From Vallitalea okinawensis (GTDB lineage Bacteria; Bacillota; Clostridia; Lachnospirales; PQDH01), in NCBI RefSeq assembly GCF_002964605.1, contig NZ_PQDH01000002.1, positions 434,001-498,000 on the forward strand: a DNA stretch of 64,000 nucleotides, written 5' to 3'. Below, piece by piece: positions 9,401 through 17,302 of this stretch. The position numbers and the translations under genes were made by a program. The notes under the pieces are model-generated. The model saw only the letters and a program-made list of their open reading frames with translations. It was not told the origin of the DNA and did not search any database. Each line of letters begins with the position of its first letter. The stretch's first letter is position 1.

Positions 9401-12400
9401 AGCATGTACTTCATTTAATGGGTCAATTCGAATCCCCCAACTGAAATCATTATCACTGATCGTATTGAAGCTTGAATTCCAAAGTTCCAATGCTACATCA
9501 GAACAAACAGAGAAATTGTTGTCTTTGACTGTATTATGATCTGAGTATCTTAAGGATAGTCCATTAGCATTATTGGTAGCGATATTACCATTGAGTTCAC
9601 TGTTATTAACATGATTGAAAACAACAGCTCCACCATCTTGGTCGCCCCATCCACCATTTGGATTGGTGTAATTATTCGAGAAGTTATTGTCCTTAATGAC
9701 TAATTGGTCACAATTATTAGCTTCTAATGCATAATAGAAACCACTAATATTAAAACCTGTTATCGTTACATTGGAGGAGTCGTTAACTGTGATAGCTGTA
9801 CCTTTAAACAAACCAGTATCGATATCATAACTTGTTCGATCAAATGGTTTATCTGCTAAATGATCAGGAACTGTCATTCCGTCATCATAGGATAAGTTCC
9901 ATAAATAAAATACTTTTGCTTCTGCCAAATCACTAAATGTTCTTACACTATCCTCTATTACCTCTATGGTATCGATCATTAATCCCATATTCTTCATTTC
10001 ATATGTAGATAAGGTATTATTATGATAAGATAGTTTAACATCAACTTCTTTACCAGCATAAGCATTCAAATCAACTGTGTACTTGCCCCAACTGTTGCTT
10101 ATATCTGTTTCAATAAACACATCCGTCCAGGTCACTGTGTCCTCTGAAACTGAAACTTTCAATTCTCCACTAAATGCGTCAGCTTTTGCATCAAAGCTAA
10201 AAGTTATCTGATTAGACTTAGTAAAGTCAAAGTGTCTAACCATGTTATAAGAATCATTTCCTTCAATTGGATTTAATTGGTAGGCATAAGCACCTGTTGT
10301 TACATCTTCTTGTATGTCTTCTTCTGGTGCATTAACAATCGTTACCCCTGTACCATCCACAGTGATATGATCTCCTACAATGGTTATACCTTTTGATGCA
10401 CCTTCAAAATAATACTCTCCTGGTTTGAGCTTTATATCTTCATTAATAACCATACCAGGGACAGGAATAATCGATCCATCCCCATCTTGTACCGTTACTG
10501 TGATTGACTCACTAGCATTCTCACAGGAAACTGTAATTTTGGCGATACCACCAGTGACTGCTGTGACCATACCATTTTCATCTACAGTTGCTACATTTTC
10601 ATCAGACGACATATATTGAATTTTTCCACCTTCAAATACTGCTCCAAACTGATCTTTAACTATAGTATTAATGGTTGTTGTATTCCCAATTTTTAAGATG
10701 GTTTGATCTGTTGAAAGTTCAATAGTGGTTGGTTTAGGTAAGACAGGTTGACTATCACCAAAACTAACCTTTAGATAGCCTGTACCTAAGAAAGATTCAT
10801 CAATAAAATCCTGTCCAACGACCTTACCAAAAAACTCTTGCCCTGCAAGTCCTTTATCCGAGGTTGGCCAATCGTAGCATGTTGCTGTCGATGGGTCTTC
10901 ATTTTGTATATCATCTGTTGAAAGATCAATAGCATATTGTTTACCCGCTACTAAATCATATTGCAGGTCAATGGTTGCAATACCATTGGTTTCTATTTCT
11001 CCACTTGGTTTTGTTATCGTTGTCAGTACATTCGTTGGGCTATTATTTTCAACCTCGTAGAGGGTTGCCACCAAATTAGGAAAATCTAAACCAAATTGAT
11101 TTTTCTTAATCAAATAAACATCAAATGATGACATTCTATCTGTTACGTGAGAAGTGAAAGTTTGCCATCTACTGGAGCCATCTGTTATACCAAAGGAGAA
11201 TCCCCATGTTCGCGTACCCTCGAATGTATAATCAATTGGTTCTGAATTTGGTTCCCCGTAGTAAATTTTTGTCCAATAGGTATGTACCCACTGGGTTTCA
11301 TCAATGACGTTAGTTTCATTTGTTATTTTACCAGATGGATTGGTTGCATCTTTTCCAATATCTTTATTAGCCCAGTCATAACGAGCATGATCATTATCTT
11401 GAAGCCCTAGTGGACTAGCTGTTAAAACAAGGGCATATTGCTTACCCTTTTCTAAGCTTGTATTGAATTCTATTCGGGTTATATCCTGTGATTGAATATG
11501 ATCTGAGGATATAGTGGTGGTATCCAGTACCTCACCTAGAGTTCCACCATTTACATCATAGATTTTAGCAATTACTTCAGATGGTAAACCTTCCTTTTCA
11601 GGATTTATCTTAATTAAATATACCTCTACTGCATCCAGTATGCCATCTTTAATTGCAGTGAAAGTTTGCCATCTAGCCTGTGCATCTGATTCAATTCCAA
11701 AACTTGCTCCCCATGGATTTGGATTTTCATGTGATAAATCAATCACATCTACATTCTCCAAGTATATTAAGTTATCCATAGCCGTTTGCAAATTATTAGC
11801 TGCTTGATCAACTTCTTCTTGGGTTGCATCTTCTTTGTCCCTTACTTGTATAGCCAGATCATTTGCATTTTGAAAGTTCGTCCAACTCTCAACAGTATAC
11901 TCATCTTCTATTTTGGTATTAGCTGTTTCTATAAGGGATATCAATGTATCCTTATTAACACCATTTGGTACTGTATCTACTTGCATTTCGATTTTAGTCC
12001 AATAGGTATGTACCCACTGAGTTTCATCTACTATGTTGTTTCCAGGGGTGATCTTACCTGATGGATGAGTTGTGTCTTTCCCTATATCCTTATTAGCCCA
12101 ATCGTAACGTGCATGTTCATTATCTTGAATACCTAAAGGATTTGTGGTCAAGGAAAGGGCATAGGTTTTACCTTTTTCTGCTGCCACATCAAACTCAAAG
12201 CGGGTTATATCTTCTGAGATAATAGTCACAGAAGACGCCGTTGTTGTTTGTAATACTTCACCTGGTAGTCCCCCATCAGCCTTATGTATTTTTGCAACGA
12301 CTTCAGTAGGTAGTCCTTCTTTATCTGGATTAACTTTAATTAAGTAAACCTGTACTGCATCTATTATGCCATCTTGAGTAGCCGTAAATGTTTGCCATCT

Positions 12401-12604
12401 AACTTGTGCGTCTGCTTCAATCCCAAAGCTAGCTCCCCAGGGATTTGGATTTTCATGTGATAAGTCTATGACTTCAGTCGTATTCAATGTACTTTCAGTT
12501 ATTACTACGTCCTTTTCTGTTTCTGCTGCACTTGTTAATCCAACATTGGTAAAAATCATGTTAATCACCAACATTAGAGCGAAACATTGTCTTAGCCTTT
12601 TCAT
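6425..12604 (-). CDS. giant secreted multi-domain protein with right-handed beta-helix
   Basis: The likely start is the ATG at 12604 (MKRLRQCF...), which has AGGAGGG 9 nt upstream; an in-frame ATG 10 codons earlier lacks a site. The product is about 2,059 residues. Order: Sec signal peptide ending near SAAE; a ~165-residue repeat (VIDLSHENPNPWGASFG...); a FIVAR-like helical unit (about 215-285); a second close copy of the repeat; a third, diverged copy; a BIG2 Ig-like domain (about 620-710); a beta-sandwich then a parallel beta-helix rich in NN turns (about 720-1285); a PKD domain (YRWDMGDGTILTG); further carbohydrate-binding-like sandwiches; a fourth repeat copy; and a lysine/aspartate tail. 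It is probably an extracellular polysaccharide-binding or cleaving protein of this locus. A catalytic centre cannot be named. No LPXTG or SLH anchor is seen. Confidence 0.8.
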   Translation of the reverse strand: MKRLRQCFALMLVINMIFTNVGLTSAAETEKDVVITESTLNTTEVIDLSHENPNPWGASFGIEADAQVRWQTFTATQDGIIDAVQVYLIKVNPDKEGLPTEVVAKIHKADGGLPGEVLQTTTASSVTIISEDITRFEFDVAAEKGKTYALSLTTNPLGIQDNEHARYDWANKDIGKDTTHPSGKITPGNNIVDETQWVHTYWTKIEMQVDTVPNGVNKDTLISLIETANTKIEDEYTVESWTNFQNANDLAIQVRDKEDATQEEVDQAANNLQTAMDNLIYLENVDVIDLSHENPNPWGASFGIESDAQARWQTFTAIKDGILDAVEVYLIKINPEKEGLPSEVIAKIYDVNGGTLGEVLDTTTISSDHIQSQDITRIEFNTSLEKGKQYALVLTASPLGLQDNDHARYDWANKDIGKDATNPSGKITNETNVIDETQWVHTYWTKIYYGEPNSEPIDYTFEGTRTWGFSFGITDGSSRWQTFTSHVTDRMSSFDVYLIKKNQFGLDFPNLVATLYEVENNSPTNVLTTITKPSGEIETNGIATIDLQYDLVAGKQYAIDLSTDDIQNEDPSTATCYDWPTSDKGLAGQEFFGKVVGQDFIDESFLGTGYLKVSFGDSQPVLPKPTTIELSTDQTILKIGNTTTINTIVKDQFGAVFEGGKIQYMSSDENVATVDENGMVTAVTGGIAKITVSCENASESITVTVQDGDGSIIPVPGMVINEDIKLKPGEYYFEGASKGITIVGDHITVDGTGVTIVNAPEEDIQEDVTTGAYAYQLNPIEGNDSYNMVRHFDFTKSNQITFSFDAKADAFSGELKVSVSEDTVTWTDVFIETDISNSWGKYTVDLNAYAGKEVDVKLSYHNNTLSTYEMKNMGLMIDTIEVIEDSVRTFSDLAEAKVFYLWNLSYDDGMTVPDHLADKPFDRTSYDIDTGLFKGTAITVNDSSNVTITGFNISGFYYALEANNCDQLVIKDNNFSNNYTNPNGGWGDQDGGAVVFNHVNNSELNGNIATNNANGLSLRYSDHNTVKDNNFSVCSDVALELWNSSFNTISDNDFSWGIRIDPLNEVHARDSTSSLIEAGSNYNYIKGNDFTHGGDGIFVRALNGYVSEGNVFEENDTSFANNNAVESGMGRNYYIRNKANYSSYGFWLGGSDESVLIGNEIAYNGIKPANAPENFGNAGISMKYWSSEHMVIINNNIHDNNGSGIGMSYKEEQPSYHALIQNNRIVNNTMYPIYLDHAEWFEINGNLIEGNGNNNAIYTTANAEDIIIREGAAYQEDYDDYLNQVPSAIINSDRERYYTEEAITFSAAGSTDPNNQPLTYRWDMGDGTILTGESVNYTYQEPGFYDVAVTVTNGNWSDIDWINVNVVASGEEIGTEEHVSNWDVTANDGKTELTNDSPDMTIPQVGATSLVDYPIYYVIDGNQSIKMTTTAPTNVLTYPKTKDGGFDFSDDAALTFSMKIRNQNRDASKTPVVTLYTDESNYMTFTPTETVLSPFHYVNFTEMQYRHEWYAAYIPLDGNSMWIQSITGEPNLSQINYITFNTITGGSLGLDLWLDGLKTIPKGALPYNGANIASDGTVITSSTNMDSDETAPIADSISKEHRWESQIETDSYYGVVFNNSRYMNQLDFNVYYKPTGLTDDTIGLPTDYTVEYLLDGHWKPVSNAIGSMYIAPDENIVQFDMVEAMGIRILLKNQEGKSVALYGFKALHTGNIATQRNAEGTPLTIIESSLSTDALLDSVDMFICIDRPEVWPDDFTDFKVHLYPISEDGKGPTGDPIATGTLPITTIENGGLNKSYNITMRDANDEQVTLEAGKRYVLGATQETVYNGGVTCYRWPTSNSTGVTGEDFGKYTSNDTGTITGVANESFLGTGWLRVHTDQNEGEQATIDFSFPLNYSTGYGVGHTGEEARYQSFTMPSDSILGVIDGAVDNDATWQASGANTTNELTMTFSEIKEIQDINIYFETLPEKFVIKVDGLVEAEKMNNKLQVGFNLINLGEIRTTETISFELINGETDTVVKEIEVLEAQWYKEKNKKDKKDKKDKKDKKEKKDKKNNDYTIE
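6440..6520 (-). repeat. 9-nt microsatellite coding the Lys-Lys-Asp tail
   Basis: The last residues of the giant protein are coded by a run of 9-nt units of the type AAAGACAAA/AAAGATAAA, giving repeated Lys-Lys-Asp with one Glu variant, ending in NNDYTIE. Because the unit is a multiple of three, copy-number change would alter tail length without shifting frame. Confidence 0.85.
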
Positions 12605-12655
12605 TGCAAAGTGCCCTCCTATATTTTTATTCATCCAATAGTAAATAAAATCTCA

Positions 12656-12765
12656 TAGATAACGAATTTCATGATAAATTCCCTACTTTAAATTCCCTAC
12701 TTTAAATCCCCTCCTTATTATTATAAAATTCTTTATATTCACACACTTAATAAATCGTTATCTAT
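12656..12765 (-). other. structured intercistronic region: 11-bp inverted repeat enclosing tandem repeats
   Basis: Between the GH172 and giant-protein genes, ATAGATAACGA (12655-12665) and TCGTTATCTAT (12755-12765) are perfect inverted repeats 89 nt apart. Inside them lie two and a half tandem copies of AAATTCCCTACTTT (12676-12710) and, on the minus strand, a GGAGGGG ribosome-site-like sequence (12708-12714) with no usable start codon after it. Confidence 0.55.
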
Positions 12766-12778
12766 AACCTATTGAATG

Positions 12779-13846
12779 TTAAATAACTTCGAGAAAGTCT
12801 CTATTAGGCAATGGTTTGTGTGGTTGGTGTGGTTCTGCTTGATACCAGTAAACAACTGACGATATATCATCCTGTAAAGGTAAGAATCGTTTAAACTTAT
12901 TTCTCCACCCTAAGGCTTGCATGGTAATCTTCAAATCATTTTCAAAATAAATGGGGTCATAGATGTGGAATCGATACATCCCAAAGCGTTGGTTTAATTT
13001 GTAGGCTCCTTCAGGATTCAATACTTGATTTAAGCCTGCATACAAGTTACTATATTGCTTATAAGTCCCTTTAGGATCTTCAAAACTCCATGCTCCTCCA
13101 AAATAGTCTTCTGTACCTGTTCCACAGATTGTAGGAAATTCTTTATCCCCATCCATGTAGAACTTTATTTCTCCTTCTCCCCACCAATAGTTATTATTAG
13201 CTTGCCAAGCCATGTATGCACCCACATATTGTCCTTTACCAATGATATCATCTGCTAGGACATAGGCTTCTTTATATTTCACTGGATTGGTCCGATTAAA
13301 TTGTGCATGAAAATAAGCAGCTTTTTCATCTACATCCGTTATATCATAATTTATCTGATAGAAGAATGTTTGTTCTTCTCGGCTCAAATTCTCTACTGTT
13401 ATCCTTGCATGCTTTCTAAAAGGCATCTGAAAATAACTGTTATAACCTCCAGCAGGATTTACATTGATAGGTAATGCTGATACGTAAGTTGGTGTGCACC
13501 AACCGCTGCAATAGAAATCCCCTAAAGGTACTTCAACTGATGGATGCTCTTCATCATCCCAATAAAACCTTAAAATTAGAAATCTCAATGCTTCTGGGAA
13601 ACAAGTCATCCACATGCTTCTGATGATAGCTGGTCCTTCAACACTACCAATTTCAACTGTTTCGCCACTTTTAATGTGCAAACAAGGACGAACCTTCCAT
13701 CCCTGCCCTAGATCAAAGGCAGGATTTTCTTCATCCTCTGGGAATGCCATTCCACCTTTCCCTTTTTCACCAGTTGGATTTTCTGCGCTCAAAGACCGAC
13801 TGATATTATTGGTCATCATAAATAAATCTGAAAGTCCATTACTCAT
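12779..13846 (-). CDS. GH172 (DUF2961) glycoside hydrolase
   Basis: The 355-residue product matches the DUF2961 family, reclassified as GH172 after members were shown to act on alpha-D-arabinofuranosyl or D-fructofuranosyl linkages. Visible family features: ENPTGEKGKGG at the N-terminus, GPAIIRSMWMT, PLGDFYCSGW, and WWGEGEIKFYMDGD followed by GTGTEDYFGGAW, which hold the acidic active-site residues. There is no signal peptide, so it acts inside the cell. AAGGAGG precedes the ATG and lies next to the stop codon of the permease gene, so it is cotranscribed with the transporter. The transported oligosaccharide may therefore contain a furanoside, as an inference. Confidence 0.88.
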   Translation of the reverse strand: MSNGLSDLFMMTNNISRSLSAENPTGEKGKGGMAFPEDEENPAFDLGQGWKVRPCLHIKSGETVEIGSVEGPAIIRSMWMTCFPEALRFLILRFYWDDEEHPSVEVPLGDFYCSGWCTPTYVSALPINVNPAGGYNSYFQMPFRKHARITVENLSREEQTFFYQINYDITDVDEKAAYFHAQFNRTNPVKYKEAYVLADDIIGKGQYVGAYMAWQANNNYWWGEGEIKFYMDGDKEFPTICGTGTEDYFGGAWSFEDPKGTYKQYSNLYAGLNQVLNPEGAYKLNQRFGMYRFHIYDPIYFENDLKITMQALGWRNKFKRFLPLQDDISSVVYWYQAEPHQPHKPLPNRDFLEVI

Positions 13847-13857
13847 AATTGGCCTCC

Positions 13858-14703
13858 TTATCCTTTAACTGCTCCAGCTGCAAGACCTGAAACAACTTGT
13901 TCTTGTAAGGCAATGTATACGAATATACTCGGTACAACTACCATGATGGTAGCAGCAAACATGGCACCGTAATTACTTGCAAATTGGCTCTTGAAATAAT
14001 AAAGAGCGATAGGTAAAGTCCGCTTGCTATTGGATGATGTCAAGCTTAGAGCAAACTGGAACTCATTCCAGCAAAGTAAAAACTCTAGGATAGCAGCTGT
14101 ACCAAGGGCTGGTTTTGCAATAGGCAATATAATACTAACAAATGTTCTAAAAAAGCCTGATCCATCCATATAAGCTGACTCTTCCATTTCTCTAGGTATG
14201 GTTTTAAAATAACTTCTCATGATATAAATCGTTGATGGTAACCCAAATGCCATATAGATAATGATGAGACCAGTTAAGGAATCATTCAAATGAGCTGTAG
14301 TCATGGTCTGATATAAAGGTTGTAAAAGAGCTGCTCCAGGAATCAATAAACCCACTGAAAACATCATCGTAAAAAAGCCATTATACTTCCAATCAAATCT
14401 AGCTATCGTATACGCAGCCATGCTCAGTAAGAAAACATTCCCTACTGTTGCCACAATGGATACGATAATACTGTTGAAATAAAATTGTGGTATGGGAGCA
14501 ATCGTCAAGGCATCTATATAGTTCTTAAAGCTAAAGACACTTGGTAACCCTAAACCACCTGAGAGAATTTCACGATTAGTTTTGAATGAAGAAACAAATA
14601 CCCATAATAACGGTCCCAAGGATATAATGATGATAGCGGTTATAAAAACAAAAATAAGTGCCTTTATGATTAGACCTTTTATAATCGATTTTTTTCCTTT
14701 CAT
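13858..14703 (-). CDS. carbohydrate ABC transporter permease, MalG type (CUT1)
   Basis: This 281-residue inner-membrane protein has six predicted membrane segments and the EAA loop (about residues 170-190; EESAYMDGSGFFRTFVSIILPIAKPALG) that docks the ATPase. The C-terminal QEQVVSGLAAGAVKG is typical of MalG-like subunits. AAAGGAG precedes the start. It follows its partner permease by 14 nt. No ATPase gene is in the locus, as is common for CUT1 systems that share an MsmK/UgpC-type ATPase coded elsewhere. Confidence 0.95.
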   Translation of the reverse strand: MKGKKSIIKGLIIKALIFVFITAIIIISLGPLLWVFVSSFKTNREILSGGLGLPSVFSFKNYIDALTIAPIPQFYFNSIIVSIVATVGNVFLLSMAAYTIARFDWKYNGFFTMMFSVGLLIPGAALLQPLYQTMTTAHLNDSLTGLIIIYMAFGLPSTIYIMRSYFKTIPREMEESAYMDGSGFFRTFVSIILPIAKPALGTAAILEFLLCWNEFQFALSLTSSNSKRTLPIALYYFKSQFASNYGAMFAATIMVVVPSIFVYIALQEQVVSGLAAGAVKG

Positions 14704-14717
14704 TGTTTTTCTCCTTT

Positions 14718-15584
14718 TTAATAATAGTGGTTTTCTGTCTTATAAATTCTATTAATGATAGCTACTGCTACTAATCCTAAGATAATCATTAATACACCGC
14801 TTGTATTCGCTAATCCAAAGTCGTTAGCAATAAACGCTGTATTATAAACATATAGAGGTAAATTCATCGTCATATTACCTGGTGCACCTTTTGTTGTCAT
14901 CATGACCAAATCAAGCTTTTGTAGCATACTTGTAGCACCAAGAATTGTTGTTGTCCCTATAATCGTTTTTGTCAGAGGTAATACAATATAGATATTCTTT
15001 TGCATTTCTGTTGCCCCATCCATGATTGCTGCCTCCATAATAGAGTCTGATAAAGATGTCATCTCAGCCATTAGTAGTATCGTAACGATGCCTGCGTAAG
15101 GCAACCAGGTCATGGTAACAGATATAAAAGATGTCTCGCGGCTCATGAACCAGTTAGGTAGATCAGTAAATCCTAATTGGGTTAAAACAGAATTCACAGC
15201 ACCAAAGGACGGATTAAGTAGAAGTACAAAAAGCATTCCTACTGCTGCGCTGGATATAATATTAGGTAACATAAAGACAGTCCGTGTAAACTTCCAATAG
15301 AATTTTTTTCTAGCCAGTATTAATGCTAACATAACACCAATAGCTATATGTATGGTTGACTGTAAAAACATCCAGATAATCGTGTTCCAAGTTGCTTGCA
15401 AAAATTCTTCATCTGAGAATAATTCAATATAATTATCGATTCCAATAAAAACAGGTTCTGAAGCTACTATCCATTCTGTAAAAGATGTGCCTATCAACGT
15501 TGCTACAGGTACAGCATAAACAAATAGAAAGAGTGCTGTAGCCGGTAATAAAAAAATAAATCGCCATTTCTTACTTATATTCAT
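14718..15584 (-). CDS. carbohydrate ABC transporter permease, MalF type (CUT1)
   Basis: Six membrane segments and an EAA-like loop (MEAAIMDGATEMQKNIYIVLPLTKTIIG) identify a CUT1 permease. The start is placed at the Met of MNISKKWRFIFLLPA because AGGAAGGTG lies just upstream; an in-frame ATG 13 codons earlier has no site and would add an atypical leader. The product is 288 residues. It pairs with the following MalG-type permease and the binding protein before it. Confidence 0.94.
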   Translation of the reverse strand: MNISKKWRFIFLLPATALFLFVYAVPVATLIGTSFTEWIVASEPVFIGIDNYIELFSDEEFLQATWNTIIWMFLQSTIHIAIGVMLALILARKKFYWKFTRTVFMLPNIISSAAVGMLFVLLLNPSFGAVNSVLTQLGFTDLPNWFMSRETSFISVTMTWLPYAGIVTILLMAEMTSLSDSIMEAAIMDGATEMQKNIYIVLPLTKTIIGTTTILGATSMLQKLDLVMMTTKGAPGNMTMNLPLYVYNTAFIANDFGLANTSGVLMIILGLVAVAIINRIYKTENHYY

Positions 15585-15625
15585 GGTTGTACACCTTCCT
15601 ATAGTTCCTTTTCTATGTATCATCT

Positions 15626-15660
15626 ATAAATCTCCACTTACATAATAAGTGGAGATTTAT
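15626..15660 (-). other. 15-bp perfect hairpin between binding-protein and permease genes
   Basis: ATAAATCTCCACTTA and TAAGTGGAGATTTAT form a perfect 15-bp stem with a 5-nt loop (CATAA), 13 nt after the binding-protein stop codon. No T-run follows. Such structures downstream of binding-protein genes typically protect the upstream mRNA and give more binding protein than permease. Confidence 0.75.
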
Positions 15661-15672
15661 TTGTCATTTCAA

Positions 15673-17088
15673 TTATTTTTTATAAGATGCATCTTTACTT
15701 GCTGCTTCATCCAGTTGAATAGCCATTTCTTCAGGTGTAATCATATCATAAGCTAATTCAGGATATAGTCGACTTAAAGCATTCAATGCTGTTGGATAAC
15801 TAATTGTATCAATTGTTTTATACTGGTATTCAATATCACTTAATAGACCAACAAAGTCAACAACAAGAGGATTTTTCGCCTTAAACTCATCAGATAATTC
15901 TACATTAGAAGTTAATGGTAATACACCCGCTTCTTCTAAATGAATTAATTGACCATAGGCATCTGTTTTAAATTTGATAAACTCAAACGCAGCATCTTCA
16001 ATGGCTTTATCACTCTTTGCAATTGAAAAACCTCTCTCAAATTGAGAAATAGTACCATTTCCTGGGTATAGTGCAACCCCTACCTTATCTGCAAAGCCTT
16101 CTTCAGCTTTATCAGTGTTTGAGAAGTCAGGTGTCATCCAAGGTCCATTAGCAATAATCGCTGTTTCACCATTTAAGAAGTGATTAGCCGCAGTAGCGTA
16201 ATCTGAACCTACAGCATCAGGAAGAGCATATTCTTTAAGCATGGTTTGCATTTTACCAAACGCATCAACTACCTCTGGTGTATTGTATGTATCCACGTAA
16301 CGTGTGTTCATAAAGGTATTTCCAGCTTCTCCACTTGTACCAATCATTGAAACCAAAATTAAGTTAGAGGTCCAACCATTCTCACCAGTCATGAGAGACA
16401 GTGGAGCTTTACAAACACCTGAACTCTTAAGTACTTCAAGGTTTGACATCCACTCATCCCAAGTTTTTGGTACTTCAATGCCAGCTTGTTCATACATATC
16501 TTTATTATAGAAATAGCCGATAGCTTGTAAACCGTAGGAAATGTTATATAGTCCTTCATCTTCCCACTGTCGACCTGCTGCTATAGCTCCTTCACCGAGT
16601 TCAGATTTATATTGAGGATCAGCATCTACATAACCCATCATATCAACAGCTATACCATTTTTGACTGCAAGCTCTAGTACACCGTTATTACCTTCAAAAA
16701 CATCTGGCAAATTATTAGCTGTAGCTAAAATCTTCATTTGATTATAGTATTCTGCATCACTAGGCATTTCAGTTACCTTAAGGGTAATCTTTTGGTTATC
16801 AACACCATTATATTTTTCCTGGAATTCACTAAAATATCTTGTTTCAGCATTGGCAGCATTGTGGGTACCTACTCGGAAAGTAGCAATATCCAATTCGATA
16901 GCTTCTGGTAACCCGGATTCTTCTTTTTCATCTTTCACTTCTTTCTTTTCAGTTTCTTCTACTACACTAACTTCTGCTGTTGGCTCATCAACTTTTTTCT
17001 CCTCAGATGCCCCCGTGCATCCAACAGCGCCAAGCCCAATAATAGAGGCTAACGCAATTGCTAAAGCTGATTTAAATTTGATTTTCAT
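15673..17088 (-). CDS. sugar ABC transporter substrate-binding lipoprotein
   Basis: A family-1 extracellular solute-binding protein. Its signal sequence ends in a lipobox-like GAVGC, so the mature protein would be lipid-anchored at about Cys24, followed by an acidic Glu/Lys/Val linker. The body has typical features (YYNQMKILATANNLPDVFEGN; FLNGETAIIANGPWMTPDF). The start is the ATG of MKIKFKSA: AGGAGGT is 6 nt upstream, but abuts an earlier in-frame ATG. It is separated from yesN by about 215 nt and probably has its own promoter. Confidence 0.93.
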   Translation of the reverse strand: MKIKFKSALAIALASIIGLGAVGCTGASEEKKVDEPTAEVSVVEETEKKEVKDEKEESGLPEAIELDIATFRVGTHNAANAETRYFSEFQEKYNGVDNQKITLKVTEMPSDAEYYNQMKILATANNLPDVFEGNNGVLELAVKNGIAVDMMGYVDADPQYKSELGEGAIAAGRQWEDEGLYNISYGLQAIGYFYNKDMYEQAGIEVPKTWDEWMSNLEVLKSSGVCKAPLSLMTGENGWTSNLILVSMIGTSGEAGNTFMNTRYVDTYNTPEVVDAFGKMQTMLKEYALPDAVGSDYATAANHFLNGETAIIANGPWMTPDFSNTDKAEEGFADKVGVALYPGNGTISQFERGFSIAKSDKAIEDAAFEFIKFKTDAYGQLIHLEEAGVLPLTSNVELSDEFKAKNPLVVDFVGLLSDIEYQYKTIDTISYPTALNALSRLYPELAYDMITPEEMAIQLDEAASKDASYKK

Positions 17089-17302
17089 ACACATACCTCC
17101 TAAGTATTCGATAATCCCTAAACATTCAGTGACTATCTACGTTATGCCTCTAATATTACCGTAGTTAAGACATAAGATGAATAGCTATAATTTACATTAA
17201 TTGGGCTATAATAGACAAATAATTAAACCTGTTTTTTATTGATAAACTTTCTTGCAGTTAATTGACCTATCTATGACTATTTTGCACATCCTACTAATTA
17301 TT

